Assembly (NCBI GenBank): GCA_900316285.1 | Contig: ONCG01000022.1 | Location: 44,789-108,788 of the forward strand | Direction of reading: 5' to 3' | DNA from: an uncultured Prevotellaceae bacterium | GTDB lineage: Bacteria > Bacteroidota > Bacteroidia > Bacteroidales > Bacteroidaceae | Length of the DNA stretch: 64,000 nt | In this document: in pieces, positions 37,809-45,821 of the stretch | Position numbering within the stretch: position 1 is the stretch's first letter | Layout: every line of letters begins with the position of its first letter | Notes under the pieces: generated by a model | What the model was told of the DNA's origin: nothing | Databases searched by the model: none | What the model saw: the letters and a program-made list of their open reading frames with translations, nothing else | Program-made: the position numbers and the translations under genes

Positions 37809-38138
37809 CAATGCTCCGGAGCAACTATCTCAATGCCCCGGAGCAACTAACTCATTGCTTTCGTGCTTCTAACTCAATGCTCCAATGATGCAAGAGAATT
37901 GAGGTGGAAAAGTAAATTAACTTAATTTGTGCGGTAAATTAAGTTATTTTATTCAGTAAATTAAGTTATTTTACTTTGCAAATTAAGTTAATTTACTACG
38001 CAATTTAAGTTAATTTACTAAACAAATTAAGTTAATTTGCTGAATAGGAGTATTGCTCTCGTCTCATGATAGCATTGCTCCAGTATCATGAAAGCATTGC
38101 TCCAGTATCATGAAAGCATAGCTCTAGCATCGCAAAAA
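37809..38138 (+). repeat. 22-bp-period tandem array B (15 units, three sequence blocks)
   Basis: Units begin every 22 bp from 37809 to 38117 with no slip. Block 1 (4 units) carries CAATGCTCCGGAGCAACTA. Block 2 (about 7 units) carries AAGTTAATTTACT...AAATT. Block 3 (4 units) carries CATTGCTCCAGTATCATGAA. The period is constant while the sequence changes, and blocks 1 and 3 share the ATTGCTCC core with array A. Confidence 0.85.
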
Positions 38139-38172
38139 CAACGCCATGTGGCACAAAATGGCCTGGTGGAAG

Positions 38173-38372
38173 ACCCCAAAGGGGTCTCATGTGCTTAACC
38201 GCAGGTCTTGACCTGCGGGGGGACAAAACGAACACATGGCTACGACCCCAAAGGGGTCGCACAATAAGAATAATGGTGCAATAGTGCGACATCTTCGAAG
38301 TCGTTCTCTGCATAGTTACACCTACCGCAGGTCAAGACCTGCGGTTAAGCATAGTGTGACCCCTTTGGGGTC
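38173..38372. repeat. Second paired-hairpin repeat family
   Basis: Left part: GACCCCAAAGGGGTC (38173) and CCGCAGGTCTTGACCTGCGG. Right part: the same two hairpins in reverse order (CCGCAGGTCAAGACCTGCGG, then GACCCCTTTGGGGTC ending 38372). A further GACCCCAAAGGGGTC lies between them. It has the organisation of a paired REP unit; no transposase for it is seen in the window. Confidence 0.8.
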
Positions 38373-38429
38373 TTTTTGCGAGGAATCATGGGCATCGCGT
38401 AGCGATTTTGAAAAAAAGTGGCCGTATAG

Positions 38430-38460
38430 TTGTGTTATTCAAGAATTTTGAGTATTTTTG
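38430..38460 (+). promoter_or_regulatory. Promoter of the DUF4251 operon
   Basis: TTG 38430-38432, 20 nt, TATTTTTG 38453-38460. It overlaps the upstream in-frame TTG, which argues for ATG 38500 as the start. Confidence 0.65.
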
Positions 38461-38499
38461 CGGTGTTCAAAGCAAACAAGACGGAAACCCAATAGAACA

Positions 38500-39027
38500 A
38501 TGACAATGATGAAGAGGTGTGCTTATTTTCGATTGCTGTCGGCACTGGTGCCGATGGCGGTGGCGGTGGTGCTGATGACGGCCTGTGCCACAACGGCTGA
38601 GACACGTGAGAGACGGGCTGCAGAGCAGCAGCGCATTGCTCAGGCGGTGGAAGAGATTGTTGCCAGTGGCGACTTCACGGTTGAAATGAACTACGTGAAC
38701 CCACAGCGCATGCGGTCGAAGATGCTTACTGGCGAATATGGTGTGACGGTGAAGGGCGACTCCATAGATAGCTACCTGCCGTTCTTTGGACGCGTCTATC
38801 GGGCAGAGTTCGGCATCCAGACGGGACTTCGCTTTGAAGACAAAATCGCGCAGCGGCAGGTCAAGCGGGCGCGGAAGGACTATTATGAGGTGGACCTGGT
38901 TGTCAAGCGGCACATGGAACACCTGTTCTATAGCTTCGACATCTACGATAATGGCAAGGTCACACTTATGGTGAGAAGCGATAATCGTGACACGATGCAC
39001 TTCTCGGGTGATCTGGTGGTAGAATAA
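38500..39027 (+). CDS. DUF4251-family lipoprotein
   Basis: 175 residues from ATG 38500. A lipoprotein signal ends LMTACATT. A helical ETRERRAAEQQRIAQAVEEIV segment is followed by a beta domain: FTVEMNYVNPQRMRSKMLTG, DSIDSYLPFFGRVYRAEFG, then strands to the end (KVTLMVRSDNRDTMHFSGDL). The pattern 'Y.V...PLR...K.L...Y.V...GD.V.SYLPYFGRAY' is characteristic of DUF4251, a family of small Bacteroidales envelope proteins without known function. It is 11 nt upstream of the next gene and probably co-transcribed with it. Confidence 0.8.
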   Translation: MTMMKRCAYFRLLSALVPMAVAVVLMTACATTAETRERRAAEQQRIAQAVEEIVASGDFTVEMNYVNPQRMRSKMLTGEYGVTVKGDSIDSYLPFFGRVYRAEFGIQTGLRFEDKIAQRQVKRARKDYYEVDLVVKRHMEHLFYSFDIYDNGKVTLMVRSDNRDTMHFSGDLVVE

Positions 39028-39038
39028 TAAATCAAGAT

Positions 39039-40163
39039 ATGAAAAGAATTATTGGTGTTCTATTCCTTTTGCAGCTTGTGATTCCTGGCTGCATGGCGCA
39101 GGAAAAGGGCGACTATTTTGTGCGTTACATCAAGGAGCATCTGCTCTATAGTCAGGGCGACGAAGTGAACGTGATAGATGTGGACCTGGAATGGCCCGAC
39201 GCTGTTGACGGCGCCGACTTGCGTCCGCTGCATACCTACCTCATCAAGCATCTCATGGGGCAGCAAAACGATGACTTCGACAAGGCATTCGGGCAGTTCA
39301 AGGCGATGTTTGGTCAGCCCGTGACGCAGCAGTTTGCCTCCACGCCCGATGATACGAAGATGTGCTATGTAGACCTGTCGCTGAAGCTGGTAGCCCACGA
39401 GCCGGGCCGCTATGTGTCGTTCGAGATGAAAGGCTCGTGCCGACCGGGCAAGGCATCGTCGCATGTGGCATCGAATGTGTCGAATCTGCTGACGTTCGAT
39501 TTGGTTGGACTGGGTATCCTCACGCGTGACGATATCATTCTGCATAAGCGTATGGAAGATGGTTTCACGAACATTGAACTGCTCTTGCCTCGCAATTTAG
39601 AAGATCGGATATTCTCGAACCTTTCGGTGAACGATGCTTGTCTGGCACATGGTAGGGTGTTGGTGTATAACAGCATCAACGATATGTATGGCAACGATGT
39701 GTCTTACAAGTTGAAGATTGCCCCTGCTGACCTGGGCCGTTTTCTCTCGAAGGAGGCAAAGGCGCTGCTGAAGCCACTGAAGAAAAAGAATGACGTTGCT
39801 CTGCCAGGACGCGATTTGTCGGCTACGGGACTTCCTTCGGTGAGCGTGGCGGACCTCTGCATGAATCCTGACGAGAAGCCTCAGTTCCAGGTTCCAGGAC
39901 GTAGCCTCACGGAATATATGACCGATGAGGTGCGTTCCGTGGTGGATGAGGTGGATGGGAAATGCTATGGAACCATCTTGGTGCGCCTGACCATCGACAA
40001 AGAAGGCATCACGCGTTATATCAGTGTGCAGCAACCGCTGGCACCTGCCTACGATCGTGAGGCAGTGCGTGTGGCGAGGAGCCTGCCGCGATGGAAGCCG
40101 GCGATGCAGGGCGGGCAGCCTGTTCCTACGCAGATTGTCGTGGGAATAGAGTTCGTGAAATAG
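39039..40163 (+). CDS. Secreted protein with C-terminal TonB-C-like domain
   Basis: 374 residues. The signal peptide MKRIIGVLFLLQLVIPGCMAQ could be type I (A-Q) or, less likely, a lipobox at PGC. The N-terminal part (to about residue 250) has no assignable motif. The last 85 residues look like a TonB C-terminal fold: EVDGKCYGTILVRLTIDKEGITRYISVQQPLAPAYDREAVRVARSLPRWKPAMQGGQPVPTQ, where the GxV.V.F.V..DG...V.V......D.EA.R....MPKW.PG...G..V pattern is kept. No membrane anchor or proline-rich spanner is present, so it is not a complete TonB. Its role is unknown. Confidence 0.75.
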   Translation: MKRIIGVLFLLQLVIPGCMAQEKGDYFVRYIKEHLLYSQGDEVNVIDVDLEWPDAVDGADLRPLHTYLIKHLMGQQNDDFDKAFGQFKAMFGQPVTQQFASTPDDTKMCYVDLSLKLVAHEPGRYVSFEMKGSCRPGKASSHVASNVSNLLTFDLVGLGILTRDDIILHKRMEDGFTNIELLLPRNLEDRIFSNLSVNDACLAHGRVLVYNSINDMYGNDVSYKLKIAPADLGRFLSKEAKALLKPLKKKNDVALPGRDLSATGLPSVSVADLCMNPDEKPQFQVPGRSLTEYMTDEVRSVVDEVDGKCYGTILVRLTIDKEGITRYISVQQPLAPAYDREAVRVARSLPRWKPAMQGGQPVPTQIVVGIEFVK

Positions 40164-40251
40164 CTGTTTCCCGTCATTGCAGAGGAGAAGAAAGGTTGTC
40201 TGAATTCGTTAGGAAGAAGAATGTTTATCAGGAAGTAGAAGGTTTGTCAGA

Positions 40252-41019
40252 ATGAAGAAACTGTCGTATTTCATTTCCTTCGTGCTCATCGCCGCATTCT
40301 TGCTGGTGGTGGGCATTGCCGTTCACGACGTTTTCTTTCCTGATGACCAGCTTTTGCTATCGGCAATCCTTAATGGCTCGTCCAGTCGCGAACCGAGTTC
40401 GGACTGCGACGGCATCGATGTGAGCCACCATCAGGGACTCATCGACTGGGAGGCGGTGTCGGCAACCAAGGTGCAGTTCGTGTTTCTGAAGGCAACGGAA
40501 GGCAGCACGCATGTCGATCGTCGCTTTGCCCGCAATCTGCGAGGTGCACGGCGGGTGGGAATCCCCGTGGGAGCCTATCATTTCCTGAATGCAAAGAGCA
40601 CGATTGCCAGCCAGTTTGCGAATTTCTATGAGCATGCCTCACCCTCAGAACTTGACCTGCTACCCGTGGTAGATGTGGAGTGGAGTGGGGTGAGAGGCTG
40701 GAGTTCGCAACAGCTGCAAGACAGTCTGTCGTTGTTTGTGCGCCTGGTGGAGGAATACTATGGATGCCAGCCACTCATCTATGCCGATGAGAAATTCTTC
40801 TATCGACACCTGAAAGGACACTTTGATAGCTATCCGCTGTTCATTGCCCGATACCAGAAGCAGCAGCCACAGTTGCCATTCGCTCGCCGGTATTACCTTT
40901 GGCAGTCGTCGGAGAAGGGGCATGTGGCAGGCATCAGCGGACATGTAGACCTCGATATGTTTACCCCCGGCACTACGATTGACGATATTAGGGGGCCCCA
41001 CCCCGTCCCTCCCCAGTAG
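40252..41019 (+). CDS. GH25 family lysozyme (muramidase) 1
   Basis: 255 residues. One N-terminal membrane segment (about 4-24) anchors or exports it. The GH25 domain starts at GIDVSHHQGLIDW (D56), with FVFLKATEG, GAYHFLNA and the catalytic pair in LLPVVDVEW (D141, E143). It hydrolyses the MurNAc-GlcNAc bond of peptidoglycan. The last residues, RGPHPVPPQ, are encoded by a C-rich palindrome (40991-41028) that supplies the stop codon and probably replaced the native end. Convergent with a second GH25 gene. Confidence 0.88.
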   Translation: MKKLSYFISFVLIAAFLLVVGIAVHDVFFPDDQLLLSAILNGSSSREPSSDCDGIDVSHHQGLIDWEAVSATKVQFVFLKATEGSTHVDRRFARNLRGARRVGIPVGAYHFLNAKSTIASQFANFYEHASPSELDLLPVVDVEWSGVRGWSSQQLQDSLSLFVRLVEEYYGCQPLIYADEKFFYRHLKGHFDSYPLFIARYQKQQPQLPFARRYYLWQSSEKGHVAGISGHVDLDMFTPGTTIDDIRGPHPVPPQ

Positions 41020-41028
41020 GGAGGGGGG
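40991..41028 (+). repeat. C-rich palindrome covering the 3' end of lysozyme 1
   Basis: GGGGCCCCACCCCGTCCC, then CTCCCCAGTAGGGAGG. It is of the same type as 59511-59550 and provides the last nine codons and the stop. Confidence 0.75.
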
Positions 41029-41145
41029 AAAAGAAGTCCGAAGGGCTTCGTCCCCTGCCTGTGTTCTGTCGCACCTTCGGCGCTCGGTTTCGTGCTACGC
41101 ACTCCACCGCCTGCCTGCACGATTGGTCCTCACCATCGTCTTATG

Positions 41146-41958
41146 TCAGCCCTTCGGGCTTATTCCTTTCGTGTTGATGTATTCCTGCAATTCCTCCTTG
41201 GTGCCATTAAACAGGTTAATATCAACCACATTGTCAATAATTCCCCAAACATGCCCATCATGAGTAAATTGCCAAAACTTACAGTTTGGCACATCGGGCA
41301 TCTCACCTCTTGGCTTTGCCAACCACAAGTCATGTGAGTTGAGTATCGGGTCGTTCTTCACCCATTTTTCATACATGTGCATATTGGTATAGATGATGGC
41401 TTTTACACCACATTCCTTTTCTACCATCTCCAACCATTCTTTCGCTTTCTCAATGATAGTGGGGGAATCAATCTCAACATCAAGCACGGGTGGTAAATCG
41501 TTGGGTTCAAACTGCACATGCGACAGGAACACATCAGCCTGTATCTTCCCTGATACTGAATCAGTCAGAAAGTGATAGGCTCCACAAGGAATACGTTGTT
41601 TTTTTGCCTCATTGTAGTACTTCTGATAGAGCGAGTCTACAATGGAATGGCCCTTCGTAACCCTGATAAAGGCAAACTGCACCGGACGAAGATTACGAGG
41701 CGCTGGTATCTTTCCGCTTACAAAACCAGCATCATCACAAGGCAATGCCAGCTGGTCCCATCGAATGCTTCCTTGCCAAAAGGACACGTCGATGCCATAG
41801 ACTTGTGGATAATCGTTTTCAACAGCCGTTTCCTCATTGCTTGTTGTTTCATGCCTTTGAACAAGGAACGAAAATGCAGCACCTATAGCTAGACCGCACA
41901 AAAATTTGCAAGCGCTTGTGAGGAAGTTCTTTTGTCGGTTTGTTAATGTTGTTCCCAT
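41146..41958 (-). CDS. GH25 family lysozyme (muramidase) 2
   Basis: 270 residues. N-terminal membrane segment (about 17-33, CKFLCGLAIGAAFSFLV). GH25 motifs: YGIDVSFWQGSIRWDQL (D57), FAFIRVTKG, CGAYHFLTD, LPPVLDVEID (D160, E162) and FWQFTHDG. It belongs to a different subgroup from lysozyme 1: low overall similarity, with an insertion after the first strand. The gene is more AT-rich than lysozyme 1, so it is probably not a tandem duplicate. The C-terminal end ISPKG overlaps a CCCTTCGGGCTT hairpin. Peptidoglycan remodelling or attack on competitors are both possible. Confidence 0.88.
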   Translation of the reverse strand: MGTTLTNRQKNFLTSACKFLCGLAIGAAFSFLVQRHETTSNEETAVENDYPQVYGIDVSFWQGSIRWDQLALPCDDAGFVSGKIPAPRNLRPVQFAFIRVTKGHSIVDSLYQKYYNEAKKQRIPCGAYHFLTDSVSGKIQADVFLSHVQFEPNDLPPVLDVEIDSPTIIEKAKEWLEMVEKECGVKAIIYTNMHMYEKWVKNDPILNSHDLWLAKPRGEMPDVPNCKFWQFTHDGHVWGIIDNVVDINLFNGTKEELQEYINTKGISPKG

Positions 41959-42039
41959 CTGTCCTATTCTTTATGTTCCAGTTTGCGTGTTCGTAGTCCC
42001 CTCCTGAAGTGACTACGATGGGTGCCCATTCATTCCAAA

Positions 42040-42066
42040 AATAACGGGCAGACACAGGAGTCTGCC
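42040..42066. repeat. Dispersed palindrome CGGGCAGAC...GTCTGCCCC
   Basis: ACGGGCAGACACAGGAGTCTGCCCCTACCG. A second copy in inverted orientation is at 63009-63037 (GTAGGGGCAGAC ... GTCTGCCCG). Confidence 0.7.
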
Positions 42067-42121
42067 CCTACCGTTGGTTACCGACACCGCTGGGTGCGTG
42101 GTTTCCACCCTTTTGAGGGCT

Positions 42122-42874
42122 CTACACGTCCAACTCCAGTTCTACTGGGCAGTGGTCGCTGCCGAGGATGTCGGTGTGGATGCGGGCATCGAGGAGTTGT
42201 GGGCGCAGCCGCTCGGAAATGATGAAATAATCGATGCGCCAGCCTGCGTTCTTCTGTCGTGCCTGGAATCGGTAAGACCACCACGAATAGGTGACCTGCT
42301 CGGGATAGAGCGTGCGGAACGTGTCGATGAATCCCGAGGCGAGCAGCGTCGTCATCTGCTGGCGCTCCTGATCGGTGAAGCCTGCGTTCTGGCGGTTGGT
42401 CTTCGGGTTCTTTAGGTCAATCTCCTCGTGTGCTACGTTCAGGTCGCCGCAGAGGATGACAGGCTTCACAGCATCGAGGCGCTGCAGATAGGCGCGGAAG
42501 TCGTCTTCCCACGTCATGCGATAGTCCAGTCGGCGCAGTCCGTCCTGCGAGTTAGGCGTGTAGCAGCACACCAGAAAGAACTGTTCCATCTCCATCGTGA
42601 TGACGCGCCCCTCGTGGTCGTGCTCGTCGATGCCGATGCCGTAAGTGACGTTTAGCGGCGTGTGGCGTGTGTAGATGGCCGTTCCGGAGTAGCCTTTCTT
42701 CTCGGCATAGTTCCAATACGACTGATAGCCGGGAAACGACAGGTCGAGCTGTCCCTCCTGCATCTTCGTCTCCTGCAGGCAGAAGAAGTCGGCATCGAGG
42801 GCGGCGAAGGCATCGGCAAAGCCTTTTCCGGCACAGGCGCGGAGGCCGTTCACATTCCAGGATATGAATTTCAT
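42122..42874 (-). CDS. xth: Exodeoxyribonuclease III
   Basis: 250 residues, full length for the ExoIII/ExoA group of AP endonucleases. Motifs: SWNVNGLRA (N7), CLQETKMQ (E35, metal), CYTPNSQ (Y105), [17 protein letters not shown] (D143, N145), NAGWRIDYF and GSDHCPVEL (D240, H241). It cleaves DNA at abasic sites and removes 3' blocking groups in base excision repair. It lies at the end of a minus-strand cluster with a DUF4840-like lipoprotein, folE, SPOR, tpiA. Confidence 0.95.
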   Translation of the reverse strand: MKFISWNVNGLRACAGKGFADAFAALDADFFCLQETKMQEGQLDLSFPGYQSYWNYAEKKGYSGTAIYTRHTPLNVTYGIGIDEHDHEGRVITMEMEQFFLVCCYTPNSQDGLRRLDYRMTWEDDFRAYLQRLDAVKPVILCGDLNVAHEEIDLKNPKTNRQNAGFTDQERQQMTTLLASGFIDTFRTLYPEQVTYSWWSYRFQARQKNAGWRIDYFIISERLRPQLLDARIHTDILGSDHCPVELELDV

Positions 42875-42895
42875 GCGGTGCTGATGTTTGCTTGG

Positions 42896-43540
42896 TTATT
42901 TCGTGCCCGAGAAGGCAATCATCGTGTTGGCGTAGTACATCGGCCCGTTCTCAACGGAAATCTTCTCGAGAATCATGTAGAAGTACATCGCTTTCTGATT
43001 GTCGAAGGCTCCTTCGGCATAGAAGGCGTTGCGGAAGTTGGTGCCAAACTGCAGGGTGGTATTCTTTACTTCGCTGCCAAACGTCATAGGAACGGTGACC
43101 TTCAACTGTTCCGTGCCTTTGGGAATGGCGTTGAAATAGGCATTGGAAAGCGGACCGCTGGTTCCCCAAGGGCGATAGAGGTAGACGCTCAGCTTCAGCG
43201 TCTGCGTGCTGTCGTTGCTGAATGCCTCTTTCATCTCCAGGTTGTCGATGGCCGAGGTGAACGCTTTCATCGGGAAATTGTTGATGGTGATGAGTGAATC
43301 GCTGGCCGTAACGGTCCAGGAGGCTTTCACGGAATCGGTGAATGCCAGGTAGTACAGGTCGGGAGCAAAGAAGCATTTTCCTTGATAGGTTCCCTGCATG
43401 TGGTTGATTTGCTCCGCCTTTTCGGCCGGAGTCAGGGGAACGTAGATGTAGGAGTCTTCGTTGTCGTCGCTGTTGCAAGCCACAAGTGCCATCAAGGCGA
43501 TGACCATCAGGGGCATAATTGTTTTCTTCAATGTATTCAT
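42896..43540 (-). CDS. DUF4840-like lipoprotein
   Basis: 214 residues from ATG 43540; an upstream extension would overlap the folE stop and has no signal. The lipoprotein signal is MNTLKKTIMPLMVIALMALVAC. The mature part (TPAEKAEQINHMQGTYQGKCFF at the start, then long beta strands, FYAEGAFDNQKAMYFYMILEK) is calycin-like and resembles DUF4840, a Bacteroidales family. It begins 79 nt after folE. Function unknown. Confidence 0.7.
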   Translation of the reverse strand: MNTLKKTIMPLMVIALMALVACNSDDNEDSYIYVPLTPAEKAEQINHMQGTYQGKCFFAPDLYYLAFTDSVKASWTVTASDSLITINNFPMKAFTSAIDNLEMKEAFSNDSTQTLKLSVYLYRPWGTSGPLSNAYFNAIPKGTEQLKVTVPMTFGSEVKNTTLQFGTNFRNAFYAEGAFDNQKAMYFYMILEKISVENGPMYYANTMIAFSGTK

Positions 43541-43619
43541 TTTCTTGTTTTGTTTTTGGTTCGAATATATAGTGAAAACTACCTTTCTGCAAAAACCTTG
43601 CACGAGAGGTAGCTTTTTT

Positions 43620-44216
43620 TTAGATTCTTTTCGATTCGCCACGCAGCAGGTTCATGAATTCCTCGCGCGTCTTGGCTTGGTTGAAGGCTCCGCTGAAGTC
43701 GCTTGTGGTGGTGATGGCGTTCTGCTTTTCGATGCCTCGCATCATCATACACATGTGCTTGGCCTCTATCACCACCATCACCCCTAGTGGTTTCAGGGTT
43801 TGCTGAATGCAGTCCTTGATTTGCTGCGTGAGTCGCTCCTGCACCTGCAGGCGATGACTGTAGATGTCGACGACACGGGCAATCTTCGACAGTCCGGTGA
43901 TGTAGCCGTTGGGGATGTAGGCCACGTGTGCCTTGCCGTAGAAGGGGAGCATGTGGTGTTCGCAGAGCGAGAACACGTCGATGTCCTTCACAATGACCAT
44001 CTGGTTGTATTTCTCGGCGAAGAGTGCATCGGTGAGCACCTGGTGCGGATCTTGCGAATAGCCGCGTGTGAGCACCTGCATGGCCTTTGCCACGCGCATG
44101 GGTGTCTTTTGCATGCCTTCGCGGTTGGGGTCTTCGCCCAGCAGCTGGATAATCGACCGGTAGTGGGCCGCCAGTTCGTCAACGCCTTCGCGCACGTAGA
44201 TTTCGGTTTCAATCAT
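43620..44216 (-). CDS. folE: GTP cyclohydrolase I
   Basis: 198 residues, the usual length. Zinc ligands C85 and H88 in [10 protein letters not shown] and C156 in KHMCMMMRG; the [23 protein letters not shown] helix is intact. It converts GTP to 7,8-dihydroneopterin triphosphate, the first step of folate synthesis. It lies 17 nt downstream of the SPOR-domain gene. The gene order tpiA - SPOR - folE is typical of Bacteroidales. Confidence 0.96.
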   Translation of the reverse strand: MIETEIYVREGVDELAAHYRSIIQLLGEDPNREGMQKTPMRVAKAMQVLTRGYSQDPHQVLTDALFAEKYNQMVIVKDIDVFSLCEHHMLPFYGKAHVAYIPNGYITGLSKIARVVDIYSHRLQVQERLTQQIKDCIQQTLKPLGVMVVIEAKHMCMMMRGIEKQNAITTTSDFSGAFNQAKTREEFMNLLRGESKRI

Positions 44217-44233
44217 AGTTTCAGATTCGTCGG

Positions 44234-44884
44234 TTAGTATTGCACGGTGATCTTTCCCTTCACGACCACCGCTTGTTTGTAGCCAAGCTTCTTCACGTTG
44301 GCGAGCATTCGGTTGGCCTCGTCGAGTGTGCGATAATTACCCATGCGGCAAATCCATCGCGGCGAGTAGAAGTGCACGTAGATGGGCTCGGCAGGATAGG
44401 CGCGCTTCACAACACGGCCGGCCTCCTCGGCTTTCTGCTTTGCATCGCGCGAGTTGCCACCGGCATACACCTGAACACGGTAGCCGTTCACCTTCTGTGC
44501 ACCGCGCAGCACCTTCTTGCTCATGTCCACTTCCACCTCGCCCGTGCCTTCAGCATCGGTCTTCGGCATGTCGGGACGCAGTGCCTGGCGCTCTTTCGGT
44601 TCCTCCTTCTTTTCTTCCTCCTTTTCCTTTTCCTCCTTGGTGTTGTCGGCTACGTTGGTAGGCTTCGCCACTGGTGCTGGCGGCAGTGTGCCATTCACCA
44701 GGTCCGTGATTTCCTTGCTCTGCGTCACCGACACGCTGCCCAGTCCCTGCACGTTCTGTTGCAGGTGTTCCAGATAGGTCTGGGCGCTAATAGTCAAGGT
44801 AACAAAGTAACAAAGTAACAAAGTAATCATTCTCTTTGTTACATGTCCCTCAAAAAAAGTAAATTTCATTTCTCTGATTTCCAT
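44234..44884 (-). CDS. SPOR-domain periplasmic protein
   Basis: 216 residues from ATG 44884; starts at 44869 or 44830 are also possible. The hydrophobic core [16 protein letters not shown] is preceded by VTKR, which favours an upstream start because a signal needs basic residues. A Lys/Glu-rich low-complexity segment (about 78-105) precedes a C-terminal SPOR domain ([26 protein letters not shown] ... [25 protein letters not shown]), which binds denuded septal peptidoglycan. The signal region is coded by a short tandem repeat (GTTACTTTGTTACTTTG) that is dispersed elsewhere in the window (44895-44935, 53799-53823, 53975-54030). Confidence 0.82.
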   Translation of the reverse strand: MEIREMKFTFFEGHVTKRMITLLLCYFVTLTISAQTYLEHLQQNVQGLGSVSVTQSKEITDLVNGTLPPAPVAKPTNVADNTKEEKEKEEEKKEEPKERQALRPDMPKTDAEGTGEVEVDMSKKVLRGAQKVNGYRVQVYAGGNSRDAKQKAEEAGRVVKRAYPAEPIYVHFYSPRWICRMGNYRTLDEANRMLANVKKLGYKQAVVVKGKITVQY

Positions 44885-44936
44885 ATTTCCTCGTTACTTA
44901 ATTTCCTTGTCACTTTGTTACCTTGTCAACTTGTAA

Positions 44937-45695
44937 TTATTTCCAAGCGTCGATGATGCCCTTGAAGTCAGCAGCCTTCAGCGAAGCACCGCCGATGAGG
45001 CCACCGTCGATGTCGGGCTTGGCGAACAGCTCGGGAGCATTCGATGCCTTGCACGAACCGCCATAGAGGATGGTGGTGTCGTCGGCAACAGCCTCGCCGT
45101 ACTTCTCAGCGATGATCGAGCGGATGTAGGCGTGAATCTCTTCTGCCTGCTCAGCGGTAGCGGTCTTGCCAGTGCCAATAGCCCAGATGGGTTCGTAGGC
45201 GATGACGATCTTGCGGAAGTCCTCCTCGCTCAGGTTGAAGACGCTGCCCTCGAGTTCAGCCTTCACCACCTCGTTCTGCTTGCCGGCCTCGCGCTCTTCC
45301 AGGCTCTCGCCGATGCAGAAGATCACCTTCAGGTCGTTCTTCTGAGCCAGCAGCACTTTTTCGCGAAGGATCTCGGGAGTCTCCTTGTAGTACTCGCGAC
45401 GCTCGGAGTGGCCGAGGATGACATACTGTGCACCCGTCGACTTCACCATCTCTGCCGACACCTCACCGGTGAAGGCACCCTTCTCCTTGTCGGCGCAGTT
45501 CTCAGCACCCAGGCCGATGATGTCCTGGTCGAGGAACTGTGCGATGGAAGCCAGATGGATGAACGGTGTGCAGATTACCACGCCGCAGTTGGGCTTGTCA
45601 GCCTTCAGTGTTTCGTTCAGCTCCTTAGCCAGAGCAATACCGTCTTGCAGGTTCATGTTCATTTTCCAGTTGCCTGCTACAATCTTCTTTCTCAT
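44937..45695 (-). CDS. tpiA: Triosephosphate isomerase
   Basis: 252 residues. AGNWKMN (N9, K11), ILGHSERR (H96), the catalytic Glu in [11 protein letters not shown] (E168) and [14 protein letters not shown] with [10 protein letters not shown] near the end are all present. It interconverts dihydroxyacetone phosphate and glyceraldehyde 3-phosphate in glycolysis. Own promoter box at 45756-45749, 53 nt upstream. Confidence 0.97.
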   Translation of the reverse strand: MRKKIVAGNWKMNMNLQDGIALAKELNETLKADKPNCGVVICTPFIHLASIAQFLDQDIIGLGAENCADKEKGAFTGEVSAEMVKSTGAQYVILGHSERREYYKETPEILREKVLLAQKNDLKVIFCIGESLEEREAGKQNEVVKAELEGSVFNLSEEDFRKIVIAYEPIWAIGTGKTATAEQAEEIHAYIRSIIAEKYGEAVADDTTILYGGSCKASNAPELFAKPDIDGGLIGGASLKAADFKGIIDAWK

Positions 45696-45748
45696 TGTCG
45701 TTACTTTTTTATTGTTGTTGATTTAACTAATGAATATCATTTATCGTG

Positions 45749-45756
45749 CAAAAGTA
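45749..45756 (-). promoter_or_regulatory. -7 box of tpiA
   Basis: TACTTTTG on the minus strand matches TAnnTTTG; a TTTG lies about 22 nt upstream, slightly longer than usual. Confidence 0.5.
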
Positions 45757-45821
45757 CAAAGAAAAAATGAAATACGGGCAAATAATAGATGAAAACACTT
45801 TGTTTCGTCGAAAAAAAAGTA

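Larger units (their letters stand above)
37731..38499. other. Repeat-rich intergenic region (0.77 kb)
   Basis: No gene. It holds 22-bp array B (37809-38138), a second family of paired hairpins (38173-38372) and the promoter of the DUF4251 gene. Confidence 0.8.

Noticed and set aside
39039-40163. A complete TonB protein
   Set aside because: Only the C-terminal domain matches; there is a cleavable signal and no proline-rich spanning region.
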